Below are positions 25,800 through 36,041 of a stretch of 64,000 nt of DNA, piece by piece. A program made the translations under genes and the position numbers. This DNA is from Hermatobates lingyangjiaoensis (Eukaryota; Arthropoda; Insecta; Hemiptera; Hermatobatidae). Position 1 is the stretch's first letter. The number at the start of each line of letters is the position of its first letter. The stretch lies in NCBI GenBank assembly GCA_026182355.1, contig JAPFBL010000527.1:196501-260500 (forward strand), in the 5' to 3' direction. The notes beneath the pieces were generated by a model. It worked only from the letters and a program-made list of their open reading frames with translations, was not told the origin of the DNA and did not search any database.

Positions 25800-26730
25800 T
25801 TCTATGTTAATATGCATGAAACTTATCTCTTTTGCATACAAATTAATATTATTCCTTTTGTCTGTTCTATGGTAATCTCTGTGGAAATAATCTACTTTCC
25901 ATAAAAATCAATACTATTCCTTTTGCAGGGTAAAAAGCTAATGTAATGGTCTCCACATATAAAAATTTAATCGTATAAACAACGCGTTTCGAACATGTAT
26001 TGTTCTTCCTCAGGCATTAAATTAAAAATACAATATTTTTTGTATTTTGTTATTGTATTCTTTAGTTAATGCTTAAGGAAGAACACTACATGTCCGAAAC
26101 GCGTTGTTTATACCAATAAATTGTTATATGTGGAGACTATTTCATTAGCTTTTTACCCTACAATGAGTAAATACCACAGAATAACTGATTGCACTGGGGT
26201 AGAATTATTCCTTTTGTTTGTTCCACGGTAATAGGGGAAATCAACTACTTTTTATACAATTAGCTATTATTCATGCTTGTTCTATGGTAATATCTGTAGA
26301 AATCATCTCCTTTGCATACAAATCAATATTATTTCTTTTGTTTGTTCTATGGTAATATCTGTAGAAGTCATCTCCTTTGCATACAACTCAATATTATTAT
26401 CCCTTTTGTTTGTTCTATGGTAATATCTGTAGAAGTCATCTCCTTTGCATACAACTCAATATTATTATCCCTTTTGTTTGTTCTATGGTAATATCTGTAG
26501 AAGTCATCTCCTTTGCATACAACTCAATATTATTATCCCTTTTGTTTGTTCTATGGTAATATCTGTAGAAATCATCTCCTTTGCATACAACTCAATATTA
26601 TTATCCCTTTTGTTTGTTCTATGGTAATATCTGTAGAAGTCATCTCCTTTGCATACAACTCAATAGTATTCCTTTTTTTTTTTGTTCTATGGTAATACCT
26701 CTGAAAAGCATCTCCTTAATAAAAGATCAT
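25800..26730. repeat. 68-bp VNTR, interrupted by a PLE palindrome
   Basis: Unit TTTGCATACAACTCAATATT followed by CCCTTTTGTTTGTTCTATGGTAATATCTGTAG. At least five near-identical units are spaced 68 bp apart (26377, 26445, 26513, 26581 mark them); more diverged ones lie at 25840-25925 and 26195-26340. Between these, 25929-26161 is an inserted palindrome. The shared 60-residue open frames are a by-product of the repeat. Confidence 0.9.
25929..26161. mobile_element. PLE-type palindrome, ACGCGTTGTTTATA family
   Basis: Arms of about 95 bp starting AGGGTAAAAAGCTAATG and ending CATTAGCTTTTTACCCT. Contains the GAACA..TGTTC hairpin followed by GAAACGCG. A single longer arm is at 28245-28385. Confidence 0.85.
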
Positions 26731-26734
26731 ACTT

Positions 26735-27308
26735 TTAATTGTTCTGTGGTCATAGCCAAAAGTTGAGGTTCAGGTAATGAAACAGGTTCAATACTGTTTT
26801 CAGGTTGTTCGATCATTCAAGTCATTGTTTACCTCAAACAATAGCTGTTGTTAAGGAATTATTTAAAAAAAACAAAAACAAAAACAAAGATGTTAGTATA
26901 TTACGATAAGCAGCAGCGCGCGCGCGCGTGTGTGTGTAGGCTGCACAATATAGTGTCTTGTAAGGAGGTGGAGTCCATCAAGACTAAGCACAGAAATAAT
27001 TTACTTGTCGAAGTGAATAAGTTCTTGGTGAGAGTTCGAGATTCTATGAGTTTAAAAAACCGCCTGAAACATAAAAAAAGTAAAGAATATACATACACTA
27101 CAAGAGTTCAGTATATATATTAATACTATATACAACGGTCATTTCAATAATTAAAGGGGTCAAATCTGGAGAAAACACAGTTGGTATCACATGTTTCGTA
27201 TTGTAAGGTAAAAAGCTATTTTAGAAGGGTATGAAATTAACAAATTAGTGCGCGATAATTCTTCTACTTGCCTCAATGAACAAATTCCCAAGTGTACAAC
27301 TTTTCTTA

Positions 27309-27340
<32 letters not shown>
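26735..27340. other. Unassigned intergenic DNA
   Basis: Contains a short alternating CG/TG tract at 26916-26938 and open frames of under 95 codons on both strands that I do not recognise. A (TA)n tract lies at 27316-27346. Confidence 0.35.
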
Positions 27341-27348
<8 letters not shown>

Positions 27349-27379
27349 TCAAAAATTGTTATTGACCTCTTCTATTATA

Positions 27380-27590
27380 TTCACTGTTTCGTTATTGAGG
27401 GCTAGGTCAAATAAAAGAAAATAAACTCCTTTCTAGGCAGACGTTTCGATGTATTTGTACATCGAAAAATGTATTATAGTCTTACTCTAATTTTAGCCCT
27501 GAAGATGATGTACAAATACATCGAAACGTCGGCCTAGAAAGGAGTTTATTTTCTTTTATTTGACCTAGCCCTCAATAACGAAACAGTGAA
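27380..27590. mobile_element. PLE-type palindrome, TCGAAACGTCGGCC family
   Basis: Arms of about 80 bp. The right arm reads CCTGAAGATGATGTACAAAT then ACATCGAAACGTCGG. Flanked by (TA)n on both sides. Confidence 0.85.
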
Positions 27591-27639
27591 TATATATATA
27601 TATATAATACGGTACTGTTTTCTTGACCACAAAATATTA

Positions 27640-27897
27640 ACAAACACTTTTTCTTCTTCTCGGAGTTTGGTCAGGGTAAATATATGGAATCACCTTTTTG
27701 CCAACGTTTCGTCTTTATTTTAAGACATCCTCAGGGCTATAAATGAAGGCTGGGTTCTGTTACCAGTACAGGCTGGTAACAGAACCCAGCCTTCATTTAT
27801 AGCCCTGAGGATGTCTTAAAATAAAGACGAAACGTTGGAAAAAAGGTGATTCCATATATTTACCCTGACCAAACTCCGAGAAGAAGAAAAAGTGTTT
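27640..27897. mobile_element. Near-perfect PLE-type palindrome
   Basis: Arms of about 125 bp meet with almost no loop around 27770 (CCAGTACAGGCTGG). Contains CCTGAGGATGTCTTAAAATA then AAGACGAAACGTTGG. Flanked by (TA)n on both sides. Confidence 0.85.
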
Positions 27898-28192
27898 GTT
27901 ATATATATATATATATAAAGTTCTATTTTCTCTTTATTCCTATGTTTATTTGTATTTCGTTATAGTTCTATCTGTTATATTTTCAACATGTTTCCTACAC
28001 TTAGTCTTAGAGCAAATGTAAAGGCTCAGCCTAACCTTTAGGGGGGACAATGAAATGTACCTGCCTTCTAATATGAAACAGATGTACCTCATATACCCCT
28101 CACCCACGCCCATCCTATTCCCAGTCAGTTGTACCTCAGACATTCACCCTTAGGTTTGTATTATCTTCCTTATTTTATTTTATTTTCATTTT

Positions 28193-28428
28193 GTACTATA
28201 TTTACTTTGTACAATAGATAACTCTCTGGTGTCATTATATTTTTTAGTTAATGCCTGAAGAAGAACACAACGTGTTCGAAACGCGTTGTTTATACCATTA
28301 AATTTTTATATGTGGAGACCATTTCATTAGCTTTTTACCCTACAATGAGTAAATACCACATAATAACTGATTGCATTACGTTAGAATGTCATCAGAGTTA
28401 TCTATAGTACAAAGTAAATATAGTATAT
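28193..28428. mobile_element. Inverted repeat enclosing a single PLE arm
   Basis: TATTTACTTTGTACAATAGATAACTCT and its inverse at 28395-28428 enclose the arm TGCCTGAAGAAGAACACAAC then GTGTTCGAAACGCG. The inner region to 28385 ends ACCACATAATAACTGATTGC. 28430-28769 lies just downstream of the PLXDC stop codon and would include its 3' UTR. Confidence 0.6.
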
Positions 28429-28769
28429 TATAATGTTGAATTATGAATGAATGTAAAATAAGTATTTTGTAGTGTTAATGAAAAAAGTATTGTGTACAAT
28501 TTGACGTTGAAGCATGTAATACACAGTGGAACATGTTGGAATAAAATACAAAATAAACAAAAAAAAATATAGTACAAAATAAAATGTACAGCCTTCCTTC
28601 TTTTATTTTGTACCATTTACTTTGTACTATAGATAACTCTCTAATAATATTGTATTTTTATTTTATGCCTACGTTACGTTACAAGTTTCGTATTTTAGGA
28701 CTTATTATCTATTTTTTTATCAGTTACTGATACAAGTACTGATAAGCGATAAATTCACCTGTCCGTGTA

Positions 28770-28838
28770 TCACATGTGTATAGATGCTGCAGTATATCTG
28801 GCCTCCCCTCTGCGTAAAGTCCACTGGCTGGGCCGGTA
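28770..28838 (-). CDS. PLXDC2: PLXDC-like exon 8 (cytoplasmic end and stop codon)
   Basis: Residues 440-461 and TGA at 28772-28770. YRPSQWTLRRGEARY matches the PLXDC2 tail [20 protein letters not shown], a family-specific cytoplasmic motif. The acceptor is strong: TTTTCTTATTTTAG|TACCGG, phase 0 as exon 7 requires. Only 23 codons long, it is easy to miss. The vertebrate tail continues some 25 residues further (AEVEP...), which is absent here. A/T-rich sequence with AATAAA-like strings follows on the minus strand near 28660, but retroelement sequence there prevents a firm poly(A) call. Confidence 0.88.
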   Translation of the reverse strand, partial: YRPSQWTLRRGEARYTAASIHM

Positions 28839-29384
28839 CTAAAATAAGAAAACACAACATTCAAACAACACCATTCATATAAATGTTCCTTAATAATCAA
28901 AAAATCGATCTCAAATGGATTTTGTTTTAGAACAAACGTTTAAAAAAAAATTATGTAGCGTAAACAATAGAATGACAGTGTAGTTAAACCTCATCAGGAG
29001 GTAAGAAGTGGGAAGACACAGCGCACCGGCAGAACTTCTCACCAAACAGTAATCCGCCGGTCCTTCGGATTAAGGTTAAACAGAAAACATGAGGCTATAA
29101 GGTCATTCTTTTGTAAAATTACTTAGGACATAGCTGGGATAGTACTCTGAGATTTTTAAAATATTTTCACATATCTAGATTTTGTTGAACGAAGCCGTAT
29201 TTTATGTTTATCATTTTCATTTTAACCTTTTCATATTTTCTACTGATTCTACTGAAGAGGCTAACTGACATCATATTTTCATAGTTCACCTAACTATTTT
29301 TATCTTCCCATCTTTTAAATTCGTGCTCTATATTAAATATTTATATATTTCAGAGTAAACTATAGGTACACAGTAAATAGAAAA

Positions 29385-29720
29385 ACACATTTACAGTCTC
29401 TAATTTTCGGTTTAACATTCATCAGGAGAGAAGAGATAGGGACACCAAGTGCACTTGCGAGCGACGGTTTAAAGTACAATGGAGAAAGGAAAACAATAGA
29501 AATAAAGCTCTGAGGCCTTTCAATGTTCGTTATCAGAGAGCAAACAAAGTAAAAACTGAGAAGCTAACATAAAAGTAATGACATAAAGACATCAAGTTGT
29601 TACTTTTATGTTAGCTTCTCAGTTTTTACTTTGTTTGCTCGCTGATGACATACATTGAAAGGCTTCAGAGCATTTATTTCTATTGTTTTCCTTTTTTCAT
29701 TGTGGTTTAAACCTCATTGA
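29385..29720. mobile_element. PLE arm plus palindrome
   Basis: A single arm (29385-29460) is followed by an inverted repeat 29481-29705 with arms AATAGAAATAAAGCTCTGAGG and CTTCAGAGCATTTATTTCTATT. Ends near a (TA)n tract at 29756-29773. 28850-29385 (intron 7) shows one degraded PLE arm near 28990-29050 and nothing else. Confidence 0.65.
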
Positions 29721-30089
29721 TGACATCACGTGTTTATTTATTGTGATTTTTCTGCATATATATATATATATATTTCATTAAAGTACACAGCAGCCTCTGC
29801 GTTGACTTTTAAGCTGGTCTGCTCCAATTTACGAACAACCTTGCGGTGGGCTGGTGTTAAAAGCCATATTAATTGCCCAAGAGACATCTTAATTTGGCAT
29901 GAGCAGATGTAAAAAGAAAAGCACAACTTCCAGACGAAAGGAAAAATTTTTTAATACGACACAAAATATAAATAAGAAACAACAACAATTACAATGAATT
30001 AATAACAAATACAGAAAATAAAAACAATTACAGTGACAAAAAACAAGTACTTACAAAAGTTAAAACGCGCACGAACAAGCTTTCGACTT

Positions 30090-30260
30090 GTTGAAAAATC
30101 CCTGACATCAAACAATGAAGAACAGCTCATAGAAAAGAAATATGTTGTCATTCCATATAACCCCTGTTTGAAAGATCTGCCCTCATTTTTGAAGAATGCT
30201 GGACCTTTCTGTTGTATTTAGTAATGATAGTAATTTGTTTAATAGGCTTGTTAATGTTAT
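30090..30260 (+). pseudogene. PLE fragment upstream of the endonuclease domain
   Basis: Plus-strand reading EKKYVVIPYNPCLKDLPSFL, then after a one-base shift LSVVFSNDSNLFNRLVN. This is the segment between RT and GIY-YIG domains in Penelope-like ORFs, and it matches the element at 36586-36655. It sits in intron 7 of the host gene, antisense to it. Confidence 0.7.
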
Positions 30261-30940
30261 AATATTCAAAAAACTTCGTTGCCAACTTTTCGATATATAT
30301 TTATATCATCTTCAGGGCAAACAAAACTGGTCTATTGTTTGCTATTATGTAAATGGTCAACAAAAATTGAAAAATTACAATGGTAAAACTATAGATTTTT
30401 ATATTTAAGTTTGTTTTAATAATGTTTAGAAAATACAAAGATATAAATTTGTTTACCTGGGAAGTATGTTTACTGTTGTTTGTTATGTTTTTTCCTTTTC
30501 ATTTGTATTGTGTCCTTATACTGGGATCACTGAATGGAAAAGTTACTCAGGCTACTAAACAGAGCAAGGGTGTGGAGGTTACATTTTTTTCATTGTTATC
30601 CGTTTTTAAAATTCCAATGTTTACTTGTTTTGTTAAGTTTGGCAATTTTAGTGTCTTGTCCCTATGTTCGTCTGTTGGATAATGAAAAGATTTTTGTGTA
30701 TATTTGATTAAATTTTTCAATGTCTGTTCTTGCGTTGCATGTGTTCTTGGTTTTTTTCTATATGTATAATTTCTTTACCAGTCTTTTTCGTATGTGTTTT
30801 TCTTTATCTATTATTATGGGATTTTGAAAATAAAAATTGTGTTTATGTGTGTTAGCGTGTTTTGCTAGAGCGCATGAAGATGATATAAATATATATATCG
30901 AAACGTTGGCAACGAAGTTTTTTGAATATTAGGCCAAAAA
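30255..30940. mobile_element. PLE inverted arms with a 500-bp unique middle
   Basis: The left arm (30265-30318) and right arm (30870-30935) are inverted and share AAAAAACTTCGTTGCCAAC and ATATATTTATATCATCTTC. The middle has an 86-codon frame (30422-30682) without recognisable domains. Confidence 0.7.
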
Positions 30941-31043
30941 CCCTCAATAAATCTCAAAAAAATATATGAACAGTTGGTCAAGAAAAGGACATCATAATGA
31001 ATATATATATATATATATCCTATGAATAAAGGAGATATGATAC

Positions 31044-31237
31044 CTTGATGAGAACTTGTCCGGAAGGAGTGTGAGGGTTCCTGTATGCGTACACCACCCA
31101 CATACCAGCCAGTGTTACCACCACCGCCATCCCCACCAGGACTGCCACCATGGCTCCCATGGGTGAGTGACTACTCTCTTGCATTTTTAGACCATCTACT
31201 TTTTCACCTTCTGAGTACATTTCTTGACTAGAGTATG
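31044..31237 (-). CDS. PLXDC2: PLXDC-like exon 7 (transmembrane segment)
   Basis: Residues 376-439. After a short polar linker, residues about 401-426 (MGAMVAVLVGMAVVVTLAGM then WVVYAY) form one strong transmembrane helix followed by Arg, the stop-transfer side. The start of the tail, NPHTPSGQVLIK, resembles the vertebrate HPTSAASIFFIE. Acceptor: TTTCTGTTTTAG|CATACT. Donor: AAG|GTATCA, with no frame left over. It lies just beside a (TA)n-linked retroelement fragment at 30255-31018. Confidence 0.93.
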
Positions 31238-31479
31238 CTAAAACAGAAACATTATACCCAATGATTATAGTAGTAGTAGTAGTAGAAGGAGAACCCTTGA
31301 GGGGAAAGAATTAGCCTCTACAAGCAAGACCTTTACTGGGACCTCCTTTTCATTTATATATATATATATATATAATAAAACAAATAAAGATACACACAAA
31401 AGACTCACAACGATATTTCGACAGTCGTCGTCATCGGGTAGAAGTAGTCCCTTTGAGTAGCTGAAGCTAACTGATATAT

Positions 31480-31507
31480 ATATACACTATATATATATAT
31501 ATACACA

Positions 31508-31560
<53 letters not shown>
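31480..31560. repeat. Compound (TA)n/(TG)n microsatellite in intron 6
   Basis: Long TA runs interrupted by CACACTG, then (TG)n, directly beside a minus-strand PLE N-terminal piece (31565-31729: KMDSKTYGELIHLVPREIKV, LEKKSRKLIKTKVGRKCNL). The single arm at 31380-31435 belongs to the CGACGATGG family. Confidence 0.8.
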
Positions 31561-31565
<5 letters not shown>

Positions 31566-32224
31566 AGATTACATTTTCTGCCCACTTTTGTCTTTATCAG
31601 TTTTCTGGATTTCTTTTCCAAATCTCGTTGTCTTACTTTGATTTCTCTAGGAACTAGGTGTATTAACTCACCATATGTTTTGCTGTCCATTTTTTTATTG
31701 TTACCGACGTTTCGGTCTTCTTTGACCATCTACTGGGTGATTTTTGAACATATATACATACTATTTTAAAACTATTTAACAATTTTTTTAACAAAAACTA
31801 AATTCTAACACTCGACTAACAAAATAGAAATATAAACATTAAAATTGGCAGGTTGCAATTCCTGTTATACACACACAGATGTGTCTAAATAAATAAATGA
31901 AGGACTGTTCCCCAAAATACGAATATATATATATATTTAAATAATTATCGCTAAAGAAAGAAACCATGTTAAATTACAAATATTAGAAGCATTAATAATT
32001 CAAGAAAAGCAGCCAGCCATAAATATCCAACTTAATAATTCTTGTGGAATTTTAAAACTATTTTCCAACAGGCCAAACCAGATTAGCCAGATGGTGGGTG
32101 AGTCCAACCACCCTGCCTTAATCCCCCACAATGCCCGTGGTCCAGGGCGATGTCCTATGAACATTCTAATAGTAATCCATCTCTATATATATATAAACTA
32201 ACAATCCTACTATTATTCCCATTA

Positions 32225-33110
32225 TTGTCCTGATGATGAATGTGGTACATTCGAAACATGTCGACTAGCAGTATTGGTGATAAGCTTTATACCAGGGCTT
32301 CTTAAACTTTTTTATTATAGCGACCCCTTCAAGCTTAGGAAATTTTAAACGACCCCCTCCTTCATATAAAGTTATCTTGCAAACACTGACGGCGGCGGCC
32401 AGACATCAAAGTCGAACATTCAGTTGAAAATCGAGGAGCGCGTTGTATTTATTATTTTAAATGCTACTTCCATATTTTCATTTATAGGCCCTGCATAACA
32501 GTTTTGCATTGCAACTTTTTTCAAAAAATAGTTATAATAAAACTACAATAGTATTTTGTATGATTTTTATTTGTATTTATATTTGTATGTAGTGTGTATA
32601 CTAATTTTAAAATTTTATTTATAATGATTGAAAAGTATCAGATCTTTGCGACCCCCTTTCAGTAATCTCGCGACCCCCCTGGGGGTCGCGACCCACAGTT
32701 TAAGAAGCCCTGCTTTATACCATACTTTTAATGAAGAAACGAGGAAGGAATTCCGGAACTGGAATTGTGGAGCAACTGTTAACTGGAGCAATTGTGTAAG
32801 AAACAGATACAAGCCAAATATGGGGCGTTATTTAACAATATATGTTTAAATGAAGGACTGCTTCCAACTTTTACAAATATATATATATTTGTAAATTTGG
32901 GGAGCAATCCTTCTTTTATACATGTTTTGTTGAACGACCTTTCTACTGTACATGAATAAATTTCATTGTCCATCTTTCAAGTTTTCTCACCTTTGTTTTA
33001 AATCTTTCAGGTACTACATATACTAGTTCTCCAAATGCTTTATTATTTATAACTGACATATTTTGGTCTCTTTGACCGTCTTCAGAGTTAATCATATTTA
33101 TAAAAAAATA
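32225..33110. mobile_element. Two PLE N-terminal fragments converging on one (TA)n tract
   Basis: The plus fragment starts with TCCTGATGATGAATGTGGTA, is split by a hAT MITE, and ends LFNNICLNEGLLPTFTNIY at 32878. The minus fragment begins on the other side of (TA)n and reads back as CIKEGLLPKFTNIY, VER and so on to about 33100. They are tail to tail at 32876-32888. Confidence 0.8.
32293..32712. mobile_element. 420-bp hAT MITE
   Basis: TIRs CAGGGCTTCTTAAAC and GTTTAAGAAGCCCTG, exact 8-bp target duplication CTTTATAC (32285-32292 and 32713-32720). Internal palindromic CGACCCCCCTGGGGGTCG near the right end. No ORF. It sits inside a PLE fragment, so it came later. Confidence 0.92.
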
Positions 33111-33127
33111 TATATATAGTGTATATA

Positions 33128-33358
33128 GTTAAAAAGATTTCACATAAACACGTGAAATAATAATCGATGATCAAACCACTTAAGAAATGGGAAAACAAGA
33201 CTAAGATCTTTCAACTGTAACAAGCGGTCTTCATCAGAGTCAAAAACCCAACAGTTGGGTTTTCTTATTATGGTTTATTATTATTATTATTATTATTTCT
33301 TATTGTGGTTTGATCATTGATTGTTTTTCACGTGGTTATGTGAAATCTTTTTATACAT
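33128..33358. mobile_element. Palindrome with AACTGTAACAAGCGG arm
   Basis: Ends GTTAAAAAGATTTCACATAA and TATGTGAAATCTTTTTATAC are inverted; the centre has a short ATT-repeat. Related to 22304-22462. Confidence 0.7.
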
Positions 33359-33419
33359 AACTATATATAAAATATTAAATAAATATAAATTTTTTTTGAA
33401 AATGATATATATAGTTAAA

Positions 33420-33790
33420 ATACATTCAGTTATTATATAAGTTAATTTGAGCGAGTGAGACGCACGAATTAAAAAAAGTATGAAGTAAGGTCTTTATTAG
33501 GTGAGCGCGTGACACAGAATGGACTCTCCGGGAGACTAGCCTAGATAACTCTGTGTGTCAACAAAGACTCGGACCTCCGAGAGCTTACCGGCGGTAGAGC
33601 TAGCTCCAACTCTTTTCAAATTTGAGCCACAACACAATACGTACAGTACGAATCAAAATACATAGACTTTAAGTACCGTAGTTAAGCAGCATTGTTGCAC
33701 ACTAAATATCATTATTCATATAATTATGCTCAATTTCCATTTAAAAAAAAAAAACGAACAAAATTTTGTAAGCCAAACAATAATAATAAT
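33420..33790. other. Unassigned part of intron 6
   Basis: About 200 bp (33450-33620) is richer in GC than its surroundings and begins TGAGCGAGTGAGACGC. It may be part of an unidentified transposable element; no ORF or terminal repeat found. Confidence 0.3.
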
Positions 33791-33804
33791 TAATATTAAA
33801 CACA

Positions 33805-34200
33805 TAATATACCGTCTTACCTCGTACATTACTGCCGTAGCTCTCGGACCGGTTTCGGGTGTCACCCATCTTCAACACGAACTGATCTAATGAATCCTAC
33901 CTATCTGATTATATAACCTACCTACTATCCCAATGCTGCTGGAAAAGAATTAGACTAAATAATAATAACTAATATAATAATAAAATAAAAATAAAATGGT
34001 GTTAAAATAATCAACTAATAAAATCTAGGCAGCATTGGGATAGTAGGTAGGTTATATAAACAGATAGGTAGGATTCATTAGATCAGTTCGTGTTGAAGGT
34101 GGTGACACCCGAAACCGGTCCGAGAACTACGGCAGTAATGTACGAGGTAAGACGGTATATTACGTGTTTAATATTAATAATACTAACCTCTGTGGTAATG
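33805..34200. mobile_element. PLE-type palindrome next to the exon 6 array
   Basis: Arms of about 145 bp (ACCGTCTTACCTCGTACATTA and its inverse) around about 75 bp containing AATAATAATA. The arm motif is GTGACACCCGAAACCGGTC. The array of exon 6 pieces begins within 60 bp of its right end. Confidence 0.85.
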
Positions 34201-34257
34201 ATGAAATGCATGAATAATAATAATAATAAGGCAATTTTGAGGAATTTGGCGTTTAAG

Positions 34258-34765
34258 AAGCGAATATGGTAACATTGTCTCGGAGTGATGATTTACCTGT
34301 TTGCGTGGCAACCTGAGACAAATGCTGATGCTTCGGGATTAGACCACAGAGGTGGGCTTCTCTAACTGAGTTAGAAGCGCATTCAAGCGAATATGGCAAC
34401 ACTGTCTCGGAGTGATGATTTACCTGTTTGCGTGGCAACCTGAGACAAATGCTGATGCTTCGGGATTAGACCACAGAGGTGGGCTTCTCTAACTGAGTTA
34501 GAAGCGCATTCAAGCGAATATGGCAACAATGTCTCGGAGTGATGATTTACCTGTTTGCGTGGCAACCTGAGACAAATGCTGATGCTTCGGGATTAGACCA
34601 CAGAGGTGGGCTTCTCTAACTGAGTTAGAAGCGCATTCAAGCGAATATGGCAACAATGTCTCGGAGTGATGATTTACCTGTTTGCGTGGCAACCTGAGAC
34701 AAATGCTGATGCTTCGGGATTAGACCACAGAGGTGGGCTTCTCTAACTGAGTTAGAAGCACATTC
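34258..34765 (-). repeat. Four-copy 127-bp tandem array of exon 6 3' end plus donor (intron 6)
   Basis: Unit starts at 34260, 34387, 34514 and 34641, exactly 127 bp apart. Each holds, in gene sense, about 87 nt of exon 6, the donor CAG|GTAAAT, and about 30-40 nt of intron 6. Donors therefore occur at 34678, 34551, 34424 and 34297. Units differ by only one or two bases. Read-through of any donor meets TGA in the next unit. The array abuts another PLE palindrome (33805-34200). Confidence 0.95.
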
Positions 34766-34837
34766 AAGCGAATGCCATTCCTGCCTTTTGCGGTCAAAGC
34801 CGGAGGAACACCTGCTGGCTGCCTCACACCACACGCA
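34678..34837 (-). CDS. PLXDC2: PLXDC-like exon 6 (second half of PSI domain; founder of a second array)
   Basis: Residues 322-374 plus one base. [20 protein letters not shown] matches PLXDC2 [20 protein letters not shown] and completes the PSI cysteine set (C322, C325, C331, C347, probably C358). Acceptor: TGATTGTTGTAG|TGCGTG. Donor: ACAG|GTAAAT. The split codon with exon 7 reads GCA (Ala). The part after W342 (HSLECASNS onward) is not conserved with vertebrates and forms the juxtamembrane linker. The 3' end of the exon with its donor is repeated three further times downstream at 127-bp spacing; the copy at 34678 is the first donor met by the transcript. Confidence 0.93.
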
Positions 34838-36041
34838 CTACAACAATCAATTGCGCAATCTTTAATACAAAGTGTCTCCAAATAAATTAAACCCAATAAT
34901 TCAATTACAATTTAATACTAAAAAAAAAAATACGAGGTTTTAGTTTGGAAAATGTCGGTCCTAGAGTTACGAAGCCACCTTAACGTACAGTTACCTTGTT
35001 TGAGTCCTCCATACATTCGCCCCATTTTGAGTCACTCTTGGACATTGCCCTGCTGCAGATTGGAAAACTCCCAATCTAGCCATTATCTCCACCAGAAAGA
35101 TATATAATGTCTTGAGACCACCCCAGATCAGGCTAAAAGTCTATTTCACTTAGAAATATATAACTGTAGGAGCAAAGCTCCTCCTAACTTTTTCTCTTTC
35201 CCATTGCTGGAAAAAATTATAACTGAAACTTGTTTGAATTTCCACGAAATAGTTAATGATGCAATTTTAATTTTGATGATAATCTACTTTCCTATAATTT
35301 CGTTTTAAATTTGAAAAATTTGAAAAAATCTGTGCTATTTCAGGTTTACATCTAAAAAAAATGCAAATCTGTATCCTTTAAGGACTTCACAGTGAATTAT
35401 TTAAAATTGAATAAAATATATGAATGTTCAGTTGTACTATTGAGGTTTTTAACAAGGGAATTAGAATGAAAAACGACTTAATTAATCCTGAACCTTAATA
35501 AAATATGGCAACATACTGAAAGATGAACGAATTTAGAAGTAAGCAAGTTTTTTTTATTACCTACTTTCTTGAGATGTTGATCCAGCAGATCTGTGAAAGA
35601 TTGAGTGTTGATGCAGTGTATTCCAAGTCAGTAAATCCTTTAAAATGAATTCCTTCCTATGTCTCAACGAACAAATACCGTGTTGTCCGAAATTTCTTGA
35701 CCTTTTTATATAATTTGAAAGGTGTTTAAATAATAATTTATAATGTCGAGAGCAAAGAAAAAAAAATTATTTAAAAATAACTGAGGGCTGCTTTAGCCCT
35801 CACCCAGTGAGTTCTTTAGTTGACTGTCGTCCCTCCGTCAATTCACTTCTTCTCCTGAGGACGACCGCCATTACCGTCGAAATATTGAAAAGTGAGTGTT
35901 TGTTATGTTTCAGTCTATGTGTCACAGTTTATTTTAAGTGTTATCTGTCCTGCCGGACCGTTTTTCGTTTATCATGGCATTTATATATATATATATATAT
36001 ATATATGAATAATAATCAAAATAACACTTGATATAATAGAT
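34838..36041. other. Intron 5 region between exon 6 and the PLE pair
   Basis: No gene found. A single PLE arm is near 35810-35890 (CTCCTGAGGACGACCGCCAT then TACCGTCGAAATATTG) followed by (TA)n at 35982-36004. The rest is A/T-rich intron. Confidence 0.5.

Noticed and set aside
26377..26766. Four overlapping 60-residue ORFs as genes
   Set aside because: Repeat-derived frames of the 68-bp VNTR.
34253..34834. Series of identical 60-65 residue ORFs (MPRKQVNHHSETLLP...) as a repeated small-protein family
   Set aside because: They are read-through of the exon 6 array into intron sequence; each stops at a TGA made by the unit junction.
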